Below, one piece after another: positions 7,907 through 15,558 of a DNA stretch of 64,000 nucleotides; positions within the stretch are counted from its first letter, which is position 1; every line of letters begins with the position of its first letter. Location of the stretch: contig NC_091180.1 of NCBI RefSeq assembly GCF_040958095.1, forward strand, positions 1-64,000. The letters run 5' to 3'. The notes under the pieces were generated by a model. That model was not told where the DNA came from and searched no databases. It worked only from the letters and a program-made list of their open reading frames with translations. Source of the stretch: Procambarus clarkii (taxonomy: Eukaryota > Arthropoda > Malacostraca > Decapoda > Cambaridae). Both the position numbers and the translations under genes were made by a program.

Positions 7907-9476
7907 CTGACGAAGAAGAACAACAGACGACACAGGCGGACGGGCAGGCGGACGAACGCTGAACTTACGACGTAGGAGGAATCCCTGCTACGACGGACGT
8001 GCAGGGCGCTTAAGACAAACACACCAGGCTACACTGGCCAGGCGGGGGCGCCTGGGAACCAACCTGCCGGCAACACCGGCCAGACGGAGGACATGGAGTA
8101 ACGGTCCTGGCTACCCCCCAGGTAAGCAGGGCACGTGCCTGAGGGCCTGGACGGCGGAAAGCTTGAAATAACACACCGGGCAACACCGGCCGACGGACGT
8201 CTGGGGACATCTTGATCGGCGCCACTCTGGGAAGACGTACCTGGGGACTCCGGGACACCGAAGGGCCTGGGCTAACACCCCGGGCAACACGGCCGGGCGA
8301 GACGTCCGAGGGCGACGTGCCTAGCAGAGAACACACCACACACGGCAAGGACCCCGTGGCCTACCAACCACGCGCTGCCACACGGCATGCTCAGGGCCTA
8401 GACGAAAAGGGGAGGGGGGGGGGGGGCCGCACACAGGCGCGGCCGTACGGGCGCAAGGCAGCCCGAGCCCCGACGTGGGAAGCCGTGGCGCAAAGCCACG
8501 TGGATTAGCACCCAAAAGGGGACAGGAAGGGCGGGACACAGCCCAACCGTGCGCGCCACGGAACGCCGTGCCACGTGGCAGCACGACCAGGCGTGTGCCC
8601 CGTAGCAGGCCCGGGCGGAGGGCTGGACCTGGCCACGAGTCGTCGCCAGGGGCGACGCTTGTCCGCACAGGGAGACCCGACCCCTGGGGACATCCCAGGG
8701 AAGCCGGCGGACCGGCAACAGGGAACACCCGAGGGAAAACCAGGAAAGACGCAGAAGCACGCCCTGCCGGCCAGGCACGTGACGACCCGGCAAGGCATGC
8801 ATGGGCCCCAAGGCGGGGCCCGCCATAGGGCCGCCCACGCCTGACCACGTGTCGCCGCCGCCGAGAACATGCGCCCCGGGCGTAGGACCGAACCTGGCCA
8901 CAATCCGTCGCCGACGGCGACACATGTCCTCGGACAAGGCGAAACCTGGCCCCCTGAGACACCCAGGGAACCCCGGCGGGCCGGCGACAGGGGGCCCCGA
9001 AGGAAAGGCGGGAAGGACGCCGAAGCACCCCAGACGACCCCAAGGCCAATTAAAAGGAGACGGCCCCAAGGCAGAGCACAAAGGGCGTAGGGCCCACCAC
9101 GCCTGGCCACATGGCGACGCCGGCAAGGGCACGCCTGGCCGCCGACGGGGCCCCGGGCAGGGCGCGCGCCTAGCACGCCGCGCGGCGGGACCCCTTGGGC
9201 ACGGACGGGCACGGCTGGACGGGGCCCCACATGAGAGGAGACCGAACGCAGGCCACTAGGGACGCGGCCCAGGGCACGCCGACCCTAAGCCAGCCACGCG
9301 ACCAGCACGGCACGGGGGCGCCCGGCACAGGCCCAGGAAGGGCGCCCCAGCTCTCCGGGAACAACAGCAGAGAGCCCAAAGGACTAACTAAGGCGGCACA
9401 CACGTACCGCGAGGGGAAGGCGCTTGGCACACGCCGCACTGGGGAGACCTGACTAGAACTGAACAGAAAACCTCAC
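7746..9476 (-). other. GC-rich block, intron-like on the minus strand
   Basis: The sequence is sharply more GC-rich than the rest of the insertion. It contains GGCAACACCGGCC-type elements near 8070, 8181 and 8282, and a G13 run at 8414-8426. Overlapping long frames on both strands (for example 8321-9132 minus and 8801-9259 plus) reflect the low stop-codon frequency of GC-rich DNA; they are Pro/Arg/Gly/Ala-rich and show no domain. It lies between the first-exon donor (9476) and the possible second-exon acceptor (7907). Confidence 0.5.
8590..9130. repeat. Imperfect tandem duplication of ~265-270 bp in the GC-rich block
   Basis: The segment from about 8590, with CTGGACCTGGCCACGAGTCG, GTCGCCAGGGGCGACGC, GGGAAGCCGGCGGACCGGCA and GGAAAGACGCAGAAGCAC, is followed from about 8865 by a diverged copy, with CGAACCTGGCCACAATCCG, GTCGCCGACGGCGACAC, GGGAACCCCGGCGGGCCGGC and GGAAGGACGCCGAAGCAC. 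The order of blocks is the same in both. Confidence 0.7.
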
Positions 9477-9592
9477 CTTGGGTTTAGAAGTGTAGGGCAG
9501 GAGGGCCCTGCCGGAACAGTCTGGGGTGTCGAGGGCCCCAGGATGTCCGTGAGAGAGAGGTCAGGTACCGAGGCAGCTGGCGTGTTGTCCAT
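9477..9592 (-). CDS. First coding exon of the nested element's gene (unknown product)
   Basis: An ATG at 9592, about 60 nt downstream of the predicted start site, opens 38 codons starting MDNTPAASVPDLSLTDILGP, then 2 nt of a split codon. The exon stops at 9477 in front of AAG|GTGAGG, a near-ideal splice donor; without splicing the frame ends two codons later at TGA. The peptide is acidic, Pro/Ser/Thr-rich and matches nothing I recognise. A frame open further upstream to 9730 runs through the TATA box, so the internal ATG is the better start. Promoter, short exon and donor together make a real gene start likely. That it belongs to the recombinase remnant 7 kb downstream on the same strand is inference. 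Confidence 0.55.
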
Positions 9593-9649
9593 CTCGTGCG
9601 AAGTCGGGCGGCCGGGGAGTGGTTGCGAGGGCAGCGGCGAGGGCAGGCG

Positions 9650-9686
9650 GAGTGAGGCAGAGCCCCAGTGTGCGCCCGTATTTATA
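9650..9686 (-). promoter_or_regulatory. Minus-strand core promoter: TATA box and initiator
   Basis: TATAAATA on the minus strand at 9686-9679, followed by CCTCACTCC with TCACTC at 9655-9650. Placing +1 at the A (9653) puts the TATA box start 33 nt upstream, the normal spacing for RNA polymerase II promoters. TCACTC is one base from the arthropod initiator TCAGTC. An in-frame ATG and a splice donor follow. Confidence 0.6.
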
Positions 9687-9735
9687 CGGCCCCAAACTGC
9701 CCGCACAACGCCGCGGGACGCGCTGCGCAATTGTT

Positions 9736-9783
9736 TCTTTCTCCCCCGCCAGAAAAATCCCCGCTTGCGGTCAAGCAGTGACC
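9736..9783. repeat. Right end of the nested insertion: inverted repeat and terminal hairpins
   Basis: 9736-9756 is the imperfect inverted match of the left end (TCTTTCTCCCCC, GCCAGAAAA). The 27 bp beyond it contain two small palindromes, CCGCTTGCGG (9761-9770) and GGTCAAGCAGTGACC (9769-9783), the latter ending exactly at the breakpoint. TGACCA at 9779-9784 also repeats TGACCA at 1615-1620 in direct orientation. Confidence 0.5.
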
Positions 9784-10356
9784 ATTTCCCTTACCCTAAG
9801 TTCCTGTACCCTTAAGTTAAGTATTATATGGTGTTAAGTGTGCCTACTCTGGTAGTAATGATTGGTGAGACCTGGGGATAGTATTTTGCCAGTGTTTGGG
9901 TATCCCTAAGTGTTGTGTTTTGTATTAGGGTCCCACGTGGTTTCACTACCCTAAGCTGCATCCAGCTTCAGTGCTTATCCAGTAGTACTTTACCCTAGCT
10001 TGTTATTAGTGTAAACCTTGTATCCTGCCTATGTGGACCAAGGCTTTTAACGTAAGATAGTGTGGTAAAGTTATTATTATTATTGTTATTGGTGTGAGTG
10101 TATATGGGGGGTTGTTAAGGGGTTAATAAATAAGTACATGAATTACAGAGTATCTCTTCTTCCAAGGTGGGAGCGCAGTGATCAACCCTTAGACTAACAT
10201 ATATGGTCTTGTAGCAAGTTATTACTACTGTGGATAGTTTATTTTGGGGGCCGGGCCTTTTAGCTCTCCCATATTTGATACTCTTGTCTTCTAACTACCT
10301 TTATCCCTTAATAGTACCAGTACCCCATAGAAGCCCCACTCATATCGGTTGTAACA
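9784..10356 (+). repeat. 5' LTR, right fragment
   Basis: ATTT (9784-9787) is the right copy of the duplication made by the nested insertion. From there the sequence matches the 3' LTR to its end at TTGTAACA (10356). Only four substitutions were seen (near 9859, 9902, 9981 and 10347). It includes AATAAA at 10125-10130, the polyadenylation signal in the 3' LTR counterpart. Confidence 0.95.
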
Positions 10357-10376
10357 AGTGGTTGGCCAGTCCGGGA
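10357..10376 (+). promoter_or_regulatory. Putative tRNA primer-binding site
   Basis: Two bases after the 5' LTR, TGGTTGGCCAGTCCGGGA begins with TGG, the complement of the tRNA CCA end. Its complement reads like a tRNA acceptor stem plus part of a T-stem. This is the expected place for the minus-strand DNA primer. I could not assign the tRNA species. Confidence 0.6.
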
Positions 10377-10630
10377 GGAACATTATAAGTGTAAAAAATT
10401 AGATTCTTGAGTGCCAAAATTAAAATTTTTTATTTCCGCAGAACGGTTGTGTGCTAGCCTAGGGTCCAGCTCATCTAGCAAAGGACATTCTTGCACTGAC
10501 TGGACACCCAGCTGGATCCCTTCACGATTAAGGTTAGTGTGGCCTTGTGTTAGGGGCCTGCAAATTTTTGTTTTTTTTCCAATTTTTATTTTTTAATTTT
10601 TTCTTTGGCTGGGAGCTAAAATTATTAGTG
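10377..10630 (+). other. Retrotransposon leader
   Basis: Non-coding leader between primer-binding site and gag. The last ~70 bases are T-rich. The gag-pol frame is open upstream of the chosen ATG to 10547, but that extension reads as a Phe-rich translation of the T-tract and is not expected in gag. Confidence 0.6.
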
Positions 10631-13600
10631 ATGTCTTCTGAAATGCAGAACCTGGCAAGGGAGCCTTCAGTGGTAGAGATAAAGAAACTTAAAAAGTCTA
10701 ATTTAGTATTGTTAGGCCAGGAATTTGGCCTAGAATTAAATGTCGCAGATAAAAAGTGGACTTTGGTGAATGAAATATTACAACATTGTATTGATGAACA
10801 ACTATTGGCAAGTGATACACCTTTATGCCAGCCTAGCCAAGCAGAAAGTGCAACTTATAGGGAAAGTGAATTAGCTTTAGAGTTAGCAAAAATAAAATTA
10901 GAGGAGCAAAAACTCAAAACCGAGGAGGCTAGAATTAGAGCGAATGCCACTGGACCTCCACCTGCCGGGGATTCAAACCCCAGGCATTATGAGAAAAAGC
11001 ATAATTTGCCTGAATTTTCCGAGTCTGACCCTGAAAGGTTTTTCAACCATTTTCAGAGAGTGGCCACGTCCATGAACTGGCCAAAGGAAGAGTGGGTGAA
11101 AATCCTACAGGGAAGACTTAGGGGTAAAGCACAAGATATTTTTATAAACATGCCTGACGACGAGTGTTTCGAATATGATAAAGTCAGGGAATGTATTTTG
11201 CGGGCATATGAAATTACTCCTGAAGCTCACCGCCAAGTTTATCGTAACCTTAGGCCTACTCACAACCAACCGCTCACTGAATTTGTGAATGATCAAATTC
11301 GATTGTTTGATAGATGGATTCGCTCGGCGAAAGCCGAAACATACGAGGCTCTCAGGAACTTAATTTTAATGGAGCATTTTATAAATATGATGCCAGAGAA
11401 GGTTTCACAGTATATTAGAGGAAGGATAGAGTTAAATTCTAAAATAGGGGATTTGGCCAAGTTGGCAGAAAACTACCAATTGGCGGGCAAAAGGCCCAAT
11501 AAAAATAATTATACCCCACAGAGTAGCAAACCTTATACCCACAGCCAGTCCAGACCAGCTCATTCTAACCCTTTAACTAATGCACCTTCTGTTTCAGACA
11601 TAACTAACCCTGTTAAAGTGTCTAGCCCAACGGCACCTAAAGGTGAACCGAAGGGTAATTCTGTTAGTAATGTCTCTTCTCCCCGACGTTTTTGTGGTCA
11701 CTGTAATCGTCCAAACCACACTATTAGCCGTTGTTGGCAACTGCATCCTGAAAAAAGACCCAATGCTCTAGTTGTGACACAGGGCTTGAGGCTTTCAGAA
11801 GGGTTAGGGAGTAAGACCTCCAACCCACAGTGGTTGGACTTGCTTACCCCATTCTTATCGAAAGGGAGACTACTTTTGTCTGAGGGTTCTTCCTGGAAGG
11901 ACGTGGTGATCTTCCGAGACACCGGTGCCATCCAGACTTTAATTTTAGAGAGTGCATTGCAAGGTGCCAACACTCTCGACACTGGAGAGGTGGTACTGGT
12001 CGAGGGTGTCACTAGTGATACTCGAGCAGTACCCCTCCATAAGGTTACCCTGGAATCTGATTTCCACAAGGGTGTTTGTACAGTCGGAGTCACTTCATAC
12101 CTACCTTTCCCTAATGTGGATGTAATAGTTGGTAATGATTTAGCAGGGGATAAGGTAGGGGACTCCAGACTGCCTATTATGTTGCCTACCCCTAAGGTTT
12201 GCCTGGATCCACCCGCCGCAGAGGATAATGTTGTGTACCCTGCGTGCGCGGTGACCAGGTCTATGGGACTTAAATGTAAGGGCAGCCCTGTGCTTGCCAA
12301 GGTGGTAAATCCCGAGGTCATGAGGAGCTTTCCGAGTGGTGAAAACCAAGTGGACCTCGCGGACACATTCATGGCCCGACTCGATGACGTGGCCGAGGAC
12401 ATTGTGGAGAGCCTGCCACTGCCGTCTAGCGAGAGTAGTGGGGAGGTGGAGGAGAACACTGTTGAGCCTTGGCCAATGGCATCTGACCAAGGCCTGGATG
12501 CCTCCTTGAGTCAGTTACAGAAAGCTGACCCCACTCTTGCAGATTGTCATGAAACAGCCGTCTCTATGGGGGAAATTGTAGACGCAGCAACTGGGTACTA
12601 CTACAATGATCGGATTTTGATGAGAAAATGGAGACCACAGAGTGCTCCCTTGTCAAATGAGTGGGAGGTAGTCCACCAGGTTATGTTGCCGACCTGCTAT
12701 AGAGAAAGAGTTTTGGCAGCTGCTCATGATGATCCTATGGGGGGACATCAAGGTATTAATATTACGTATCACAAAATTTTAAAGTATTTTTTCTGGCCCA
12801 AGCTGAAAAGCGATGTGGCAAAATTTTGTAATGCGTGTATTGTTTGTCAACTGGTTGGGAAACCAAACCAGACTCCACCTAAAGCTCCTCTAAGGCCTAT
12901 TGTCGTGCCAGAGGAACCATTTTCTCATGTGGTAATGGACTGTGTTGGACCATTACCTAGAACTAAGTCTGGTAATATTTACCTAATCTCGATGATGTGT
13001 ATCACTACTCGTTACCCAGAGGCTTTTGCTGTAAGGAACATCCGAGCAAAAACTGTTGTTGCTCGTATGTTGCAATTTTTTTCCACTTTTGGACTGCCTC
13101 GGGTCGTGCAAACTGACAATGGTACTAATTTTAAGTCTGATGTTTTCGAGCAATTTTGTAAGGAACATGGAATAACTCATAAGGTTTCCAGCCCATACCA
13201 TCCACAGAGTCAGGGGGTAATTGAACGTTTCCATCTAACTCTGAAGCAGATGTTGAAGACATCGTGCGAGAGTTCCCACACCTTCTGGGATGAGAATTTA
13301 CCGTATGTTTTGTTTGCGGCTAGAGAGGGATTACAAAGTTCACTGGGCTGTTCTCCTTTTGAGTTAGTCTTTGGCCATAAAGTTCGTGGACCCTTGCAAA
13401 TGTTACAGGAGAATCTGTTAGGGAACGTAACGTTAACCGAAGGTTCGGCTTTCTTTGCGCAACACCACCAGAGACTCAAGGACTGCAAGGCGGCTGCATT
13501 AAAGTATCTTGGCAAGGCTCAAGAAAAGATGAAAGAACGTAACGATGCTAAATCTAAGTTACGGGTATTTCAGCCTGGCGACCCTGTCCTGGTATTAAAG

Positions 13601-15247
13601 CCTCGACTAGGGAACACTATGTCCAACAAGTACGAAGGCCCCTACATTGTGACAGAAAAGACTGGGGACCTCACGTACAAAGTGAGGCACTCTGACAAAC
13701 GTAACCAGGTAATGCTCATACATGTAAATCGACTGAAGAAGTTCCAGGGCCCCAGGCCCATTGCACTAACCAATGTTTCCATTTCCAGTGAGAGAGGGGA
13801 TGATTGTTCTGGGGACCCAACTAATCTCATTTTCAATAATTCTAGTTCTGTGAATGCTGTGGAGGAACTGTCCCATTTGCAGATGGCCCAACGTGAAGAG
13901 GTGCAGTCGTTGGTTGTTGAATTCTCCAGTCTGTTCGGGGAGGTCCCGACCCAGACTGATGCCATTTGCCATGATGTCGAGTTGACGGACTACACTCCCA
14001 TTCGCCTTCAACCCTATCGGATGAGTCCAGAAAAGAAGGCCATCGTACGGAAGGAGGTCGACTTCTTGCTCCAGCACGGCCTCATCCGGCCGAGCCAGGG
14101 CTCTTGGTGCTCGCCCTGCCTTTTGGTCCCCAAACCAGACGGCTCCTGGCGATTATGCACCGACTATCGGCAGCTCAACAAGGTGACCATTGTGGATGCC
14201 TATCCGCTGCCCCTCCTCGAGGACTGCATTGACGAGTTGGGAAATGCCAAGTACGTTTCGAAATTCGACCTCTCGAGGGGGTATTATCAAATCCCACTCA
14301 CTGAACGTGCTAAACAGCTCACCGCGTTCGTGACACCCGAGGGTGTTTTTGAGTATCAAGTGTTACCGTTCGGCTTGCGTAATGCCCCTGCCACGTTCCA
14401 GAGACTCATGAACTCTCTACTCGCTAAGGTGCCAAATTGTCGGGCGTATTTAGATATCGTGCTGTTTGACAGTAATTGGGCTGACCACATAGCTAGGTTA
14501 CGCCAGTTGTTTGCCATCTTGAAAAGGGCAAATCTTACCTTAAATGCTAAAAAGTGTCATTTTGGCCAAGGCACAGTGACGTACCTCGGTTATGAAGTGG
14601 GCCAAGGAAAAGTGTTACCTCGGCAAGATAAAATCAATGCCATTCTGGAGTATCCAGTACTAAAGTCTAAAAAGGACGTTCAAAGATTTATCGGTATGTG
14701 TGCGTACTATCGACGTTTTTGTCAGAACTTTTCCAGTGTTGCCACTCCTCTCACAGATTTGTGGCGGAAAGCCGTTAAATTTAAGTGGTCATCAGACTGT
14801 GCAGAGGCATTTAAAAATTTGAAATTGATCTTAGCTTCCGCCCCAGTGCTTGCTAGTCCAAGGTTCGACCGACCGTTTAAAATTCATGTTGACGAGTCTG
14901 ACTCGGGTGCTGGTGCAGTGTTGTTGCAAACTGGGGATGATCAGGTGGAACACCCAGTATATTATGACTCTGTGAAATTCGACAAGGCGCAACGCAATTA
15001 TTCAGTGGTAGAAAAAGAGGCGTTGGCGCTAGTGTTAACATGTAAAAAGTTCGAAGTTTACCTCACAGGTAATATAGTGGAAGTGTACACGGACCATAAC
15101 CCACTAGTCTTCCTGACTCAGATGAAGGGTAAGAATAAACGCATCCTCAGGTGGGCGTTGTACCTACAGGACTTCAATCTTTCCATTACCCACCTACCGG
15201 GCAGACTCAACGTGATAGCCGACGCTCTGTCCCGGTTGCCTGAATAA
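10631..15247 (+). CDS. gag-pol: Gag-Pol polyprotein of Gmr1-like retrotransposon (gag, zinc knuckle, protease, integrase, RT, RNase H)
   Basis: Single 1538-codon frame; start chosen at MSSEMQ. Residue positions from that Met: coiled-coil-like 75-105; capsid ~125-285, whose C-terminal part (~187-285, YEITPEAHRQ) is SCAN-like; CCHC zinc knuckle C355, C358, H363, C368; retropepsin-type protease with DTG at 430-432; integrase with zinc-binding H699, H706, C736, C739, catalytic D770, D829, E865 (35 residues between the last two) and a GPY motif near 1003-1005; reverse transcriptase with KFDLSRGYYQ (D1213) and a YLD box at 1273-1275; RNase H with D1421, E1461 or E1463, D1488 and the ADALSR end (D1531). 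Integrase before RT is the Gmr1 order. The RT box reads Y-L-D-I where the family has Y-x-D-D, so one catalytic Asp is missing; otherwise no stop or frameshift. Gag and Pol share one frame, so no ribosomal frameshift is needed. Ends six residues after ADALSR, with no env or chromodomain. Confidence 0.95.
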   Translation: MSSEMQNLAREPSVVEIKKLKKSNLVLLGQEFGLELNVADKKWTLVNEILQHCIDEQLLASDTPLCQPSQAESATYRESELALELAKIKLEEQKLKTEEARIRANATGPPPAGDSNPRHYEKKHNLPEFSESDPERFFNHFQRVATSMNWPKEEWVKILQGRLRGKAQDIFINMPDDECFEYDKVRECILRAYEITPEAHRQVYRNLRPTHNQPLTEFVNDQIRLFDRWIRSAKAETYEALRNLILMEHFINMMPEKVSQYIRGRIELNSKIGDLAKLAENYQLAGKRPNKNNYTPQSSKPYTHSQSRPAHSNPLTNAPSVSDITNPVKVSSPTAPKGEPKGNSVSNVSSPRRFCGHCNRPNHTISRCWQLHPEKRPNALVVTQGLRLSEGLGSKTSNPQWLDLLTPFLSKGRLLLSEGSSWKDVVIFRDTGAIQTLILESALQGANTLDTGEVVLVEGVTSDTRAVPLHKVTLESDFHKGVCTVGVTSYLPFPNVDVIVGNDLAGDKVGDSRLPIMLPTPKVCLDPPAAEDNVVYPACAVTRSMGLKCKGSPVLAKVVNPEVMRSFPSGENQVDLADTFMARLDDVAEDIVESLPLPSSESSGEVEENTVEPWPMASDQGLDASLSQLQKADPTLADCHETAVSMGEIVDAATGYYYNDRILMRKWRPQSAPLSNEWEVVHQVMLPTCYRERVLAAAHDDPMGGHQGINITYHKILKYFFWPKLKSDVAKFCNACIVCQLVGKPNQTPPKAPLRPIVVPEEPFSHVVMDCVGPLPRTKSGNIYLISMMCITTRYPEAFAVRNIRAKTVVARMLQFFSTFGLPRVVQTDNGTNFKSDVFEQFCKEHGITHKVSSPYHPQSQGVIERFHLTLKQMLKTSCESSHTFWDENLPYVLFAAREGLQSSLGCSPFELVFGHKVRGPLQMLQENLLGNVTLTEGSAFFAQHHQRLKDCKAAALKYLGKAQEKMKERNDAKSKLRVFQPGDPVLVLKPRLGNTMSNKYEGPYIVTEKTGDLTYKVRHSDKRNQVMLIHVNRLKKFQGPRPIALTNVSISSERGDDCSGDPTNLIFNNSSSVNAVEELSHLQMAQREEVQSLVVEFSSLFGEVPTQTDAICHDVELTDYTPIRLQPYRMSPEKKAIVRKEVDFLLQHGLIRPSQGSWCSPCLLVPKPDGSWRLCTDYRQLNKVTIVDAYPLPLLEDCIDELGNAKYVSKFDLSRGYYQIPLTERAKQLTAFVTPEGVFEYQVLPFGLRNAPATFQRLMNSLLAKVPNCRAYLDIVLFDSNWADHIARLRQLFAILKRANLTLNAKKCHFGQGTVTYLGYEVGQGKVLPRQDKINAILEYPVLKSKKDVQRFIGMCAYYRRFCQNFSSVATPLTDLWRKAVKFKWSSDCAEAFKNLKLILASAPVLASPRFDRPFKIHVDESDSGAGAVLLQTGDDQVEHPVYYDSVKFDKAQRNYSVVEKEALALVLTCKKFEVYLTGNIVEVYTDHNPLVFLTQMKGKNKRILRWALYLQDFNLSITHLPGRLNVIADALSRLPE
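11190..11485 (+). other. SCAN-like capsid C-terminal segment within gag
   Basis: Residues ~187-285 of gag-pol: CILRAYEITPEAHRQVYR, then FVNDQIRLFDRWIRS, then LILMEHFINMMPEKV and LAENYQLA. The pattern (YEITPEAxRQxFR, LFDRWL, LILLEQFLxxLP, AEDY) is that of the SCAN domain of vertebrate zinc-finger proteins. SCAN has been proposed to derive from a Gmr1-like gag capsid (Emerson and Thomas), so the match supports the classification. Confidence 0.75.
14447..14458 (+). other. Defective RT catalytic box (one Asp codon missing)
   Basis: TAT TTA GAT ATC encodes Y-L-D-I. In Ty3/gypsy reverse transcriptases the tyrosine is followed by x-D-D, and the bases after the lost codon (ATC GTG CTG TTT) fit the usual IVxF that follows the second Asp. 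The simplest reading is loss of one of two adjacent GAT codons, for example by slippage. The second aspartate of this box binds catalytic metal, so activity should be abolished. Confidence 0.85.
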
Positions 15248-15544
15248 CATTCATCTGAGCCACAGAAAGCCATTTACCAACCGTCATGCTTTAGTTAATT
15301 TTTTTTAGGTTCTCCTGTGACATTAAATATTCCGTGTCCAATTTATTTACTTCCCTGTTCTTTTATTTTTGTTGTGTATGTTTCTTTTTTTTTTCTTTCA
15401 GAGAACTCCTTTGTATTTTTTTTTTTGCAGAGAAATTGCTTTTGATTGATTTTTTGTTTTTGTCATATGTTTTTCTTTTTGTTCTCTGTATACTCTTACA
15501 AAAAAATATGACTACTATTCTAGTAGTCACATTTTTTTTTCTCT
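15248..15544 (+). other. Retrotransposon 3' untranslated region
   Basis: T-rich, with many T-runs. The small plus frame at 15334-15546 is a Phe/Leu-rich reading of those runs and is not treated as an env gene: it has no plausible signal peptide, glycosylation or transmembrane layout. Confidence 0.7.
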
Positions 15545-15558
15545 GAAGGGGGGAGGAG
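15545..15558 (+). promoter_or_regulatory. Polypurine tract
   Basis: GAAGGGGGGAGGAG lies directly before the 3' LTR (TGTTACAA at 15559). This is the expected primer for plus-strand DNA synthesis and confirms the element's orientation. Confidence 0.9.

Larger units (their letters stand above)
1613..9783 (-). mobile_element. Nested 8171-bp insertion; candidate decayed Crypton-like (tyrosine recombinase) transposon
   Basis: Comparison of the split 5' LTR with the intact 3' LTR defines this insertion to within the 4-bp duplication. It is unlike both satellite and retrotransposon. Read on the minus strand it shows, in order: a TATA/initiator promoter and short first exon with a good splice donor (9686-9477); a GC-rich block; a possible second exon (7906); long intron-like sequence with 51-bp tandem arrays and duplicated modules; and remnants of the catalytic domain of a eukaryotic tyrosine recombinase behind a good splice acceptor (2630-2337). 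No reverse transcriptase, DDE transposase, LTR pair or poly(A) tail was seen. Cryptons are DNA transposons whose only enzyme is a tyrosine recombinase, often intron-bearing, and that would fit. A DIRS/Ngaro derivative or a composite of several insertions remains possible. Confidence 0.5.

Noticed and set aside
8321..9259. Overlapping frames of 90-244 codons on both strands in the GC-rich block
   Set aside because: Expected from low stop frequency in GC-rich DNA. The translations are Pro/Arg/Gly/Ala-rich, overlap each other in all frames and contain no domain.
1613..9783. Helitron or LTR element as the identity of the nested insertion
   Set aside because: The left end begins TC and the right end has hairpins, but there is no CTRR end, no A/T target junction and there is a 4-bp duplication, against a Helitron. 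No terminal direct repeats of LTR length, primer site or RT were found.
11698..12459. Minus-strand frame of 253 codons opposite gag-pol
   Set aside because: Shadow of the real plus-strand frame. No domain and no promoter evidence.
10631..15247. Classification as a Ty1/copia element because integrase precedes RT
   Set aside because: The RT, RNase H (ADALSR ending) and GPY-type integrase C-terminus are of Ty3/gypsy type, and the SCAN-like gag fits the Gmr1-like lineage.
15334..15546. Small hydrophobic frame after pol as an env gene
   Set aside because: It is a Phe/Leu-rich reading of T-runs in the 3' untranslated region, far too short for an envelope protein.
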